Shown here in pieces: positions 9,875 to 19,119 of a DNA stretch of 64,000 nucleotides. Below the pieces are notes generated by a model. It ran no database searches, was not told the origin of the DNA, and saw only the letters and a program-made list of their open reading frames with translations. This stretch comes from Aegilops tauschii subsp. strangulata. Its lineage: Eukaryota > Streptophyta > Magnoliopsida > Poales > Poaceae. The translations under genes and the position numbers were made by a program. The stretch's first letter is position 1; each line of letters opens with the position of its first letter. The DNA is taken from NCBI RefSeq assembly GCF_002575655.3, contig NC_053038.3, forward strand, positions 147,142,885-147,206,884. The letters run 5' to 3'.

Positions 9875-12800
9875 ATGGATAATTGCTATTTTCGCAACTG
9901 GAATGTGCTCTGTTGGAATGTGCGTGGGCTCAATTCTGAGGCTCGACAGCGTGATCTACGTGCCAAGATTGAGGAGAGCAGATGTTCTGTTCTTTGTCTG
10001 CAAGAAACTAAATGTGAGAGCTTTGATATTCGTACGATTAGATCCTTCTTCCCTAGGCGGTTTGATCAGTTCGCGTTCTCCCCTTCTGTTGGAGCCTCTG
10101 GCGGGATTCTCGTTGTTTGGAATTCCTCGATCTTTCATGGTCAGCTTGTGGATATTCAGAGGTTTGGTGTTGTTGTCTCTTTCCAATCGTTGCAGAATTA
10201 TGAAAAATGGACCCTAACCTCTATCTATGGGCCATGTGAGGGCCAGCCTAGGGACGACTTCGTTAGTTGGCTTTATCACCTACAAATCCCCCCGGATGAA
10301 AATTGGCTCTTGTTGGGGGACTTTAATTTCATCAGATCTTTGGAGAACCGAAACCTCCCGGGTGGTGACACCAACGATATCGTCCTATTCAACGAAATAA
10401 TTGGTCACCTTGGTCTTTTGGAGTTGCCCTTGAAGGGTCGTAGCTTTACCTGGTCTAATATGCAGCAAAACCCCCTGCTTGAGCAACTTGATTGGTTCTT
10501 TACTACTGCTGATTGGATTTCACACTACCCAAACACTGTGGTTACTCCACTAGCCAGAACTTCCTCTGATCACGTGCCTTGTGTGGTGTCCATTGACACT
10601 ACCATTCCTGCGGCCAAGATTTTTCGGTTTGAAAATTTCTGGTTGGATATGCCGGGGTTCATGGATTGTGTCTCCAAGTCCTGGAATGCACCTGTCTTCT
10701 CTGATCTTTCTGCTTCCGCGGTTATCACAAGGAAATTTAAGCGACTGCGGTATGATTTGAAAATTTGGAGCAAAAAACTATCATACATCAAAAAGCTTAC
10801 TGTTGATTGTTCAAAGGTTATTCTGCACTTTGATCAGCTGGAGGAAGTAAGACCTTTAACACGGCCGGAATTCAACTTCCGGAAACTCGTGAAGTTTCAC
10901 TATGAACATCTGTTAAAACTTCACTATATATATTGGAAACAGAGGTGCACTATTAGGTACATCAAGGTTGGCGAGGAGAATTCAAAAAAAATTCATGCCA
11001 TGGCCTCTGAGCGTATGAGGAGAAACTCCATCTCCAGTCTGAAAACCAGTTCCATGCTTGATCCAGTGACTGATCACGCTCAGATGGCGGGAATCCTTTG
11101 GGCCTCGTTCAAATCTAGGATGGGCCAGGCCCAAGGGATCTCTATGGGCTTTGATTTGAATCATTTAATCCAACCCATCCCGGGACTGGAGGAGCTATCC
11201 TTGGCATTTTCTGATGAGGAAATTCACAAAGTTTTGAAGGATTTGCCGGCGGATCGGGCACCTGGCCCAGATGGCTTTAATGGGATGTTCGTCAAGCGCT
11301 GTTGGCCTATAATTGAGGGGGATTTCTTGAGGATGATTCGGGCTTTTTATGAGGGGAAGCTTTCGTTGGAAAATATCAACTCCTCCCTCATTACGCTCAT
11401 ACCCAAGATCATGTCACCAGAAGGGCTGGATGATTTCCGGCCAATCTCCATCACCAACACTTGTCTTAAATTCCTAACAAAATTGCTGGCCAACAGATTG
11501 CAGCGGGTGATCCTTAAGTGCATCCACAAAAATCAGTATGGGTTCCTTAAGGGTAGGTCGATTCAGGATTGTCTGGCCTGGAGTTTTGAGTATATTCACC
11601 AATGTAAACAATCCAAGCGTCCAATTGTAATCCTTAAGTTGGACTTTGCTAAGGCCTTTGACACTGTTGAGCATGAGGTTATTCTTCAGATGTTGCAGCA
11701 TAAAGGGTTTGATGCCAAATGGATTCTTTGGATTAAACAGCTGTTGTCTACAGGTTCTTCATCTGTGCTGTTAAATGGCATTCCTGGAAAGCAATTCTTG
11801 TGTAAGTGTGGCGTCAGGCAGGGTGATCCACTCTCTCCTCTGTTGTTCGTCATCGCAGCTGATCTGTTGCAATCTGTGGTCAATCAAATGCTGGTGTCTG
11901 GCACACTCTCTTTGCCTCTTCAGACCCATGACAGGGATTTTCCCATCATCCAATATGCGGATGACACGATCCTATTTCTTGCAGCTAAGGATGATGAGCT
12001 TGTTGCCCTCAAGAATATGCTGCTTACATTTCAACAATCCACTAGTTTAAAGGTCAACTTTGCTAAATCCTCAATGATCCCACTGAATATGACTAATGAG
12101 GAGGCTGACAGACTTGCTGCTATTCTTGGTTGTAAAATTGGCCAGCTTCCATTTACTTATCTTGGATTGCCTTTGGGAACTAGAAGGCCAAGGATCATCG
12201 ACCTCATGCCCTTAGTTGACAGTCTTGAAAGGAGGTTAACTGCAAGCTCTTCTATGCTGAATCAAGGCTCTCGTTTGCAGCTTCTCACCTCTGTCCTGAC
12301 CTCTCTGCCAATATACTTTCTGTGTAGCCTCAATATCCCAGCCGGGATCATTAAGCAACTAGACAGAATCTTCAGGCAATGCCTTTGGAGGGGTAATAGT
12401 GATGTTCCAAAACAGTCTCTGGCTGCTTGGGAGCTCGTTTGCAGGCCAAGAGATAAGGGTGGTTTGGGCATTATTAATCTGAACATCCAGAACAAAGGAC
12501 TGCTTCTCAAGCATCTTCACAAATTCTATAACAAGGTTGATGTTCCTTGGGTGACCCTGATATGGAATAGCTACTATGATCATGGGGTTCCACAGGCAAC
12601 AGCTACTGCTGGATCTTTCTGGTGGAGAGATGTTCTGAAGCTGCATGAGGCTTACACTGCTATTGCATCAGTACATATCAACATGGGTGATTCTGCTCTG
12701 TTCTGGACTAATTCCTGGCACATTGGGGGCTCTGCTAGACCCCTCTGTTGGAGATTGCCAAGGTTGTTTTCTTTTGTCAATAATGGCAGGATCTCTGTGA

Positions 12801-13498
12801 GGGAATTTCTTCAATCCCAGGATCTTTTCTCCATGTTTTATTTGCCCCTTTCTCATGAAGCTGCTGCTGAGTTGCACATACTGGAAAGTTGGATCATGCA
12901 GTTAGACAGAGACCCCGCCTTACCTGATGTTTGGATATGGCCTGGTCAATCAGGAGGGTACACTGCAAAAAGTTTTTACAGGATCATGCACTCCCACTTG
13001 CCTACAATACAACCCTGCAAATGGCTTTGGCAGAGTAAGTGCACCATGAAGATCAAGGTGTTCGGCTGGCTTTTATTCTTTGACAGACTTAACACCAAGG
13101 ATATGCTGGTTAGGAGACACTGGCGCTCAAACCAGGATGACAATCTTTGCCTCATCTGCAGTGAGCTGGCGTATGAGAATAGGATACATCTATTTTTTAA
13201 CTGCACCTTCAGCTGTAGAGTCTGGAACTATTTGGGTATTGATTGGTCTGGAGGCTCAGATATTCTGCAATGTCTCCTGCACGCCAGGTCCAACTTCACA
13301 CACCCTTTCTTCGTTGAAGTTATACTAACAGCAGCATGGAATATTTGGATTGTGCGAAATGGCAGAACCTTCAGAGCTGAGAGAGCTACTTTCAGTGCTT
13401 GGAAGGGTAAATTCATCCATGATATTTCTTTGCTTGCTCACAAGGTGAAGAACTGTAACAAGCCAAAGCTTTTGGCTTGGATTGCTTCTTTGTTGTAA
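9875..13498 (+). CDS. LINE ORF2: APE endonuclease, reverse transcriptase, zinc-binding C-terminus
   Basis: The frame is open from 9545; I prefer the ATG at 9875 (1207 aa), just before the endonuclease fold, though an ATG at 9725 is possible. Domain order by residue from 9875: APE-type endonuclease about 12-235 (NVRG near 15, QETK near 42, GDFNF near 147, SDH near 230); reverse transcriptase about 440-760 (GPDGF near 464, KLDFAKAFD near 588, RQGDPLSP near 648, YADD near 693); zf-RVT about 1050-1125 (CLICSE and HLFFNC). The enzyme nicks target DNA and copies the element RNA from the nick. All catalytic residues I can check are present and no stop interrupts it, so ORF2 may be functional. Transcription would start from the element's own 5' UTR. 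Confidence 0.93.
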   Translation: MDNCYFRNWNVLCWNVRGLNSEARQRDLRAKIEESRCSVLCLQETKCESFDIRTIRSFFPRRFDQFAFSPSVGASGGILVVWNSSIFHGQLVDIQRFGVVVSFQSLQNYEKWTLTSIYGPCEGQPRDDFVSWLYHLQIPPDENWLLLGDFNFIRSLENRNLPGGDTNDIVLFNEIIGHLGLLELPLKGRSFTWSNMQQNPLLEQLDWFFTTADWISHYPNTVVTPLARTSSDHVPCVVSIDTTIPAAKIFRFENFWLDMPGFMDCVSKSWNAPVFSDLSASAVITRKFKRLRYDLKIWSKKLSYIKKLTVDCSKVILHFDQLEEVRPLTRPEFNFRKLVKFHYEHLLKLHYIYWKQRCTIRYIKVGEENSKKIHAMASERMRRNSISSLKTSSMLDPVTDHAQMAGILWASFKSRMGQAQGISMGFDLNHLIQPIPGLEELSLAFSDEEIHKVLKDLPADRAPGPDGFNGMFVKRCWPIIEGDFLRMIRAFYEGKLSLENINSSLITLIPKIMSPEGLDDFRPISITNTCLKFLTKLLANRLQRVILKCIHKNQYGFLKGRSIQDCLAWSFEYIHQCKQSKRPIVILKLDFAKAFDTVEHEVILQMLQHKGFDAKWILWIKQLLSTGSSSVLLNGIPGKQFLCKCGVRQGDPLSPLLFVIAADLLQSVVNQMLVSGTLSLPLQTHDRDFPIIQYADDTILFLAAKDDELVALKNMLLTFQQSTSLKVNFAKSSMIPLNMTNEEADRLAAILGCKIGQLPFTYLGLPLGTRRPRIIDLMPLVDSLERRLTASSSMLNQGSRLQLLTSVLTSLPIYFLCSLNIPAGIIKQLDRIFRQCLWRGNSDVPKQSLAAWELVCRPRDKGGLGIINLNIQNKGLLLKHLHKFYNKVDVPWVTLIWNSYYDHGVPQATATAGSFWWRDVLKLHEAYTAIASVHINMGDSALFWTNSWHIGGSARPLCWRLPRLFSFVNNGRISVREFLQSQDLFSMFYLPLSHEAAAELHILESWIMQLDRDPALPDVWIWPGQSGGYTAKSFYRIMHSHLPTIQPCKWLWQSKCTMKIKVFGWLLFFDRLNTKDMLVRRHWRSNQDDNLCLICSELAYENRIHLFFNCTFSCRVWNYLGIDWSGGSDILQCLLHARSNFTHPFFVEVILTAAWNIWIVRNGRTFRAERATFSAWKGKFIHDISLLAHKVKNCNKPKLLAWIASLL

Positions 13499-13910
13499 AG
13501 CAAGTATAGTTAGTTAGCAAATAGGTAGACTCTTTCCCCTTTTGTTTTTCTTCTTTGTATAGTTTGTTTTTACTTGTACAGTGGTACTTTATCTAATAAA
13601 GGACTGTGGGGCTTTGCCTCACAGTAAATATTCAAAAAAAAAAGAAATTGGCTTGGACGGTTGGTTCTTCCAGGCCACCGCATGTGCCACCCACTGGGCG
13701 GTTGCCACGACAGACTGCGACTGAGCCCCACGACCACTGCCCCCACGTCCCCGGCGAACCGCCTCCAACACATCCCCGTCCACGCACAACAAATAACCCA
13801 TTGTCTTCCATCTCTGCCTGATTCCGAGAACCACCATTGCCACTTCCATCTCCACTACAAACAACCCAGAAACTTCTCTCTTCCATTCCCAAAGTCTCCG
13901 GAGGAGGGCA

Positions 13911-15330
13911 CTGGCAGAGGAACCGTCTGCCAAGCGTCACCATGGCGAGACGTCCGACCAGAGCAGCAACCTCGACGACGTTCACGTCCCCGGTGAGAAG
14001 CGCGAGTACACTCGACCCCCCACAGGGGTTGAGCTCCATGGCAAGGAGATGTTGGAGATCGTCTGCACTAGAGAACCAGACAAGGCCGACGAGATGATCA
14101 ACATGCTCTGGAAGAAGGCTGGCGGCTCATATCCTAGGTTCGTTGGCGTTGATGTGGAGTACACCAGGGAAGACGAACCTCCGTAGAGAGCAGCAATTCT
14201 GTAGTTGTGCGTGGAGGAACTCTGCCTGGTGTACCACATCGCATCGGCCACAAAGTGGTGAACCATCCTACTCATTTTCCCTATTTGGTTCATCTGTTTA
14301 ATTAGTACTGTATCCTCAAAATTTCATTAAACTTGTTTCCCAACTAGATGTACTAGTGTAGTTTGTGAAAGTGGATGCACTACTGCACTTCCTCAAGTAG
14401 ATGCACTATAACGTATTTTTGAACCTGATGCACTGGATTACTATTTGAAAATCTTGTAGAAGATTAATTTCTGAAGTTGATGTACTAGTGTAGTTTCTTA
14501 TCTTGATCCAATAGTGTAGTTTCTGCACTCGATGTATTAAAAGATGTTTCTGAACTTGATGTAGTGAAGTAGTTTCTGAAATTGGTATGTTGTTATTTTC
14601 ATAAGCAAAAAAACTAAGAACTTGGTGAAGCACTGGTATGTGTTGTTCTATTCAACAAAAGTAAAGTAAACTAGTACTAACGCAGCACATACATCATTGA
14701 CTCAAACTGTATATATTCCAAAAAGAAAAATAACATGGTGTACTTGAATTTAATTTCGGAACTTTGTTTACTAGTTTCTGAAGTACATTCATCCATTAAT
14801 TATACCATATAAGCATCTACTTCATGGATTCATCACTTGTAAAACAAAAAGAACTGAAGAATTCAAACATCAAAATAACACTAATCTTGAATATGTCTCT
14901 CCCCTTGCAGGCCCAAGCGCCTCAACGACATGCTGAAGCATGAGAAGTTGTTCAATTTGCCAGTTTCAGGATTGAAGGTGACATAGAGAAGCTGAAGATG
15001 TCTGGTTTGGAGATCAACACCAACAAGTACATCGACATTCAGCGCAATTGGAGAGTTCCATACACCAAAAAAGAGTACGACTCCTTGGCTGGTGTTGCAG
15101 CCAACGTCATCCAACCATTCTACAAAGACATGAAGAAGAAAATCGACGGGAAGGAAGACCATAAACTGTGGGGGACCGGCCCGCTGCCAAATTACCTCAT
15201 CGAGTACATAGCGATGGATGCGTACGCCATCTACAAGTCATGGAAGATAATTGGCAACATCAAAATAGGTTGGGTAATTTCAAAAGAGCAGGAGGCTGAC
15301 CCCTACTACCACTGCCACTATGTGGGATGA
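13911..15330 (+). pseudogene. 3'-5' exonuclease-like (RNase H fold) pseudogene, two exons
   Basis: Exon 1 spans 13911-14257 and exon 2 14911-15330, around a GT...AG intron of 653 bp; the join restores a sensible reading (TKWPKRLN). The predicted product resembles a short grass family of 3'-5' exonuclease-domain proteins: a DxE motif (FVGVDVEY) in exon 1 and a YxxxD motif (EYIAMDAYA) near the end of exon 2. The copy is dead. The start position is CTG where the second copy has ATG at 17656. In-frame TAG codons lie at 14184 and 14202. A one-base loss in a T run near 14956 shifts exon 2. A LINE sits about 250 bp upstream. Family assignment is from motif memory. Confidence 0.7.
14347..14584 (+). 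repeat. Degenerate minisatellite in the pseudogene intron
   Basis: About eight units of roughly 27 bp, each beginning GATG and usually containing a TAGTGTAGTTTCTGAA-like core, occupy much of the intron. Units differ by substitutions and small indels, so the array is old. Confidence 0.65.
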
Positions 15331-15417
15331 AGAGACATCAAAGTCTGCCTTCGTGCTGCTTGCGCTTGTGCTTGCCTTTAATCTTGTTGTTTCAAATTTG
15401 TAGTTTGCTCTTGTTAG

Positions 15418-15540
15418 GTTAGACCAGTTTGCTTATGTCTTGTGTGTCAGGGTTGAACCAGTTTGCTTATGTCGTGCTTGTCACGGTTGAATAAGTTTGC
15501 TTATGTCATCAAGTACATTGTTTGCTTATCTCATTATATA
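15418..15540 (+). repeat. Short tandem repeat downstream of the pseudogene
   Basis: Three to four degenerate units of about 33 bp share the core AGTTTGCTTATGTC (near 15427, 15460, 15494 and a decayed one at 15518). It sits just after the exon 2 stop, in what would have been the 3' UTR. Confidence 0.55.
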
Positions 15541-16203
15541 AGTTTGGTAGCTTCGTATTTTGTTTATGCATCATTTCAAATTCAAAGTAGCTTGTGAATG
15601 GAACTTTGTGGCTGCTCTTCAGTACTAGTTATGAAGCAACTAATCACACAAGGATGTTCCATGTGTAGTTTTGATTCAGTATTGTATGGAAAACATAACG
15701 TTGAAAACAATCAGTACAATTTGAGTTGCTTAACAATGCTTCAAAAGTTGAAGCAAAAAAATTTAGTACTTCATGTACTGTTCTCATCCATATGTAGCTG
15801 CTAGAAAATTAACAAGTACTACAATAGAAAAAGTTAAGAAGCATCAGCACACACTTATATTGGTCACTTGCAGACTAAGAAGGACAGTACTAGTACACTT
15901 GAACGGACAGTACATATTTACTACAATAAAAAGTACAAAGAAGCATCAGTTCGCACTCCCTCAAAAAATGTCAGATTAAGGACATAAGTGCTACTATGAA
16001 TGAACTCTCAGTACAACTTAGTTTACATGCAAGTACTATAGTGCTAAAAATGATACCAGAAGACCCTTGAGAATAATCACAAAAATAAACACAAAAAGAA
16101 GGCAAAAACTCAATGAAAAGATAACACTTCCAAAAACCTCACAAGAACTACAACAAAAAGTATCAGTCCACATTACTGGTGGAGTCAAGTACTAGATTCA
16201 AAC
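15541..16203. other. AT-rich intergenic DNA rich in AGTAC words
   Basis: No coding sequence or element is recognised. The words AGTACT and AGTACA recur many times here and again at 16960-17300, suggesting a common origin for these flanks. Confidence 0.4.
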
Positions 16204-16391
16204 AAAAAAAATTGACCGCCTGAAGACAGGCAGGCCGTGACGCAGCTAGATACTTGAACTCGAGCCCACGGCGGAACCGTTGGCGAATCCCTAGTAATCG
16301 GCACAACGCAGGGCCAGCCGACCAGGGCCCACAGGTCATGAGAGAGTGCGAGAGCCGTGTATAAGCGCTCAGGTAAGTATTCACAAGAGTT
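16204..16391 (-). ncRNA. Candidate Pol III small RNA (snRNA-type promoter), family unknown
   Basis: On the minus strand an snRNA-like promoter ends about 23 nt before position 16391, the predicted start by analogy with U6. The transcribed stretch runs about 185 nt and ends in an 8-T run at 16211-16204, a Pol III terminator. Just before it is a hairpin, GCCTG-TCTT-CAGGC, with two further pairs outside. Near the 5' end (16380-16370) it contains ATACTTACCTG, identical to the first 11 nt of U1 snRNA, but the remaining sequence does not resemble U1, U2, U3, U6, 7SL, RNase MRP or a telomerase RNA with a CTAAACCC template. It may be an undescribed RNA, a chimeric snRNA pseudogene, or a chance arrangement. 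No transcription can be shown from sequence. Confidence 0.4.
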
Positions 16392-16414
16392 CGACTAGTA
16401 GGACTCGGCAGCGC

Positions 16415-16530
16415 TTATAAACAGATCGAGAGCCCCCTCCCATAGTGAGGTGGGACTAAACCCAGAGCACACGCACATCCAGCAGTCCTCGAATCGCCCG
16501 CGTGGGCCATTTGGGCCGGAAAAGGGCCCA
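16415..16530 (-). promoter_or_regulatory. Monocot snRNA-type promoter: MSP elements, USE and TATA
   Basis: Read on the minus strand, three GGGCCC/GGCCCA boxes (16503-16508, 16512-16517, 16524-16530) match the RGCCCR monocot-specific promoter element. An upstream sequence element GTCCCACCTC follows at 16456-16447, one base short of the form I remember in wheat U6 promoters. TTTATAA lies at 16421-16415. The gap between the USE and TATA is exactly 25 bp, the Pol III spacing; Pol II snRNA genes have about ten more. Confidence 0.6.
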
Positions 16531-17227
16531 ATAGCCTCCATCGTCTCCAAACACCCCACCCATAAGGCTAGTTGAATAAAGCAGAGCGCGGGGCAAAGAA
16601 GTATAAACTACAAAAAATGTTCGCAAACTAAAAATGGAAAAGTTCAAATACTTGTTTGCACGCAATAATTTTGAATAAAAATATTTTTAGCTCTGCACCA
16701 CAGATGATAAAAAAAAGAAAAAATATGATACAAAAACAATGACACATTAAAAAGCGGAGAACTTAATAGGCTATTTGTTAAATGTACATAATTTAAACCA
16801 GCGAACTAAATATTGCTTTCAAGTTCAAATACTAAAATGCAAGAATTTCAAATAGATATTGTTTGTCAATTATGCTAAATTTCTTATTTATATAAAATCT
16901 GACTAGAGCTCAACTAATGATTTCTTCGTAAATAATCTCAATCCCAAAAAAAGTCAGTTCAAACATACATATGACATCAGTACTACAAAACCAAGAAGGG
17001 TCAGGCCACTCACCCTACATCCACACACCACTGTGACACCAATTTTTCAAAACCTTACGTTGTATGAAATTACAATTCAGTACCCACAGCACTAAACCAT
17101 AAGTACACTAAAAAGAGAGTACAAAAACTATAAAGGCCTAACTTAGGTTGGGACAGATGAAAATAAAATAAGTCCCAGTTTTGAGCAACAACTCGTAGTG
17201 CACTGAAAAAAGTTTTCAGATCAACTA
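16531..17227. other. AT-rich intergenic DNA
   Basis: No gene or element is recognised. It leads into the duplicated upstream flank of the second exonuclease-like copy. Confidence 0.4.
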
Positions 17228-17655
17228 GGGTATAAGACTTTAGTGCAGAAATAAGACTTAACCTCCACACTGAAAACATCACAAAGTATACGTCACTTAA
17301 ATAGTACAAAATGCCATCATCACCGACCCTGAGACGTGCAAGTGGGATAAGCAGCTGATAAGTACAGCTTGACAAGACAGGTCAGTGCGACAGTAAAAAA
17401 ACCCTTGGCTTGGACAATTGGTTCTTCCAGGCCACCACCCGCGCCACCCACTAGGTGATTGCCACGACGGACTGCAACGGCGACCCCACGATCGGGAAGA
17501 ACCGCCTCCCCCACGTCCCAAACCACGCCCTCCAAAAGCCCCAAATCGACTCCATCCCTGCCACATCTCCAAAAACCACCATTGCCGCTTCCATCTCCAC
17601 TACAAACAACCCACGAACATCTCTCTTCCGAGCCCACAGTCGCCGGAGGAAGACA
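17228..17655 (+). repeat. Duplicated upstream flank of the exonuclease-like gene
   Basis: Positions 17228-17404 match 6618-6793 and positions 17405-17655 match 13641-13910. Together they reconstruct the locus as it was before the LINE inserted at the first copy, which makes this copy an empty-site control for the LINE target duplication. Confidence 0.8.
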
Positions 17656-17928
17656 ATGGCGGAGGAACCGTCTGCCAAGCTTCATCGTGGCGAGACGTCC
17701 TACCAGAGCAGCAACCTCGACGACGTTCACATCCCCGGCGAGAAGCACGAGTACACCCGAACCCTCACAGGGGTTGAGCTCCACGGCAAGGAGACGTTGG
17801 AGATCGTCTGCACCAGCGAACCAGACAAGGCCGACGAGATGATGAGCAGGCTCAGGATGAACCATACATTGCAGTTGGATAGGATGCATGAGTTTGGTAT
17901 ACTATGTATTCTATTAGTACCGCTCTGA
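17656..17928 (+). pseudogene. Second, 3'-truncated exonuclease-like copy
   Basis: An ATG at 17656 opens a 90-codon frame starting MAEEPSAKLHRGE. The first 70 or so residues match exon 1 of the copy at 13911 and retain the start codon and frame. Similarity ends near 17865, before the exonuclease DxE motif, and the last 20 residues come from unrelated DNA, closing at 17928. No exon 2 follows. The encoded piece lacks the catalytic domain, so exonuclease function is not expected; a short novel peptide is possible but unproven. Confidence 0.65.
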
Positions 17929-19087
17929 AAGGTTAGGATGCTTTGGGTTGCGGCCTGAACTATGTATCTGTGGATATTACACTTTCAGCATGCTATTTCT
18001 TATTTTTAAGACTTCAATTTCTGTGAATTGTAAATGAACTATGATACTTTATATTGCATGCTCAACTATGTGTAGGATCACTACCGCTTTCTCCCCTGCT
18101 TGTACTGTCCTTGCCATGTTATCTCCTAAATGCTTACTCTTGCCATGTTATTCCCTAAATCATTATTCATTTCTTCCTTGCTCTGCTTATGCATCATGTA
18201 TTTAGTACCAAAAAATGAGGTATGCTTCTTTTCATTAAAAAGTCTTTTCTTGTCAGTATATATGGAAGTATATGGGACGGCTTCCATAGAATACTTGTTT
18301 CTGTACTATATACTGGATGAAAATAATTTCCTTGCATGCGAACATGGCATGGCTAATTAGTAGTTGCACTACATTCCTGAAGCTTTTTTGAACTATTGGG
18401 AGACATGAGAAAGTTGTTGCACAGAAGTAAATGGTTCTTGTTTCCATTTCCAACAAAACCAAGGCTAAAAGTTGCTACTTCTGTAGTACTCCTGTATACA
18501 ACAAATAGTGTTCAGCTAGACTGTCAATCTTACAGTTTGTTACTGACCGCTGCCTCTGTAGGCTTATTTCCGGCGCTGGTGGAAAAGCACCTGGGGCTGG
18601 GACGAAAGCAAAGTTGTAGCTATCATGCATTGTGCATGCAGGCAATTAGAATTTACGAAAACAAATAGAAATTGTGATTCTAATCGGATTCATTGTATTA
18701 CATGATCTTTTGCATATCAGACTCTCCTTGCTGACACCTGGTGAAGTTGTGGTCCAGGAGAAGAATGAAGATTTTATAGCTCTAGCTTTCCCCTTCCGAT
18801 AGTCATTCTCTCTTTCTCTAGGTTTTCTAAACTGAGATTATATTTACTGCCAGATTTTGATCTGATATACCGTGAAAATTTTACTAATTTTCATATCCGG
18901 AAGTAGCAGAGTTCACCAAAGGCCGACAACTGAGATTGTCAATGTGTACATGGCATGCATGTTTCTGTATATTTCTTTTGCTGGCACCAGTTACATGTTG
19001 TGCTAGCACTTCCTATAGATGCTCAAAAATATTAAATGTGATGGAGTAGTGTCACCATTTATGCAACCCTATCCAGGAATTCTTTCA

Positions 19088-19119
<32 letters not shown>

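Larger units (their letters stand above)
6810..13640 (+). mobile_element. Full-length L1-type LINE with 16-bp target duplication
   Basis: The insertion is bounded by the direct repeat AAAGAAATTGGCTTGG at 6794-6809 and 13641-13656. The 5' UTR is about 6810-7093. ORF1 (split) and ORF2 follow, then a 3' UTR with AATAAA near 13597 and an A tail at about 13634-13640. The target site matches uninterrupted DNA at 17405, confirming both edges. The 5' end is apparently complete, unusual for LINEs, which are commonly 5'-truncated. It lies about 250 bp upstream of the exonuclease-like pseudogene's former start. The element is of the plant L1-like type by its APE endonuclease, reverse transcriptase and C-terminal zinc-binding region. 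Confidence 0.92.

Noticed and set aside
14347..15540. Spaced repeats resembling a CRISPR array
   Set aside because: The units are degenerate head-to-tail minisatellites without constant repeats and unique spacers, in a plant nuclear sequence.
16278..16300. Similarity to the conserved small-subunit rRNA word around CTAGTAATCG
   Set aside because: Only about 15 bases agree and the surrounding rRNA sequence is absent.
16204..16391. Assignment of the candidate RNA as plant telomerase RNA or U1 snRNA
   Set aside because: There is no CTAAACCC-type template, and apart from the first 11 bases nothing follows the U1 sequence or its stem order.
17320..17889. 189-codon minus-strand open frame
   Set aside because: It lies antisense to the second exonuclease-like copy and its flank. 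The plus-strand frame matches the first copy, so this is a shadow.
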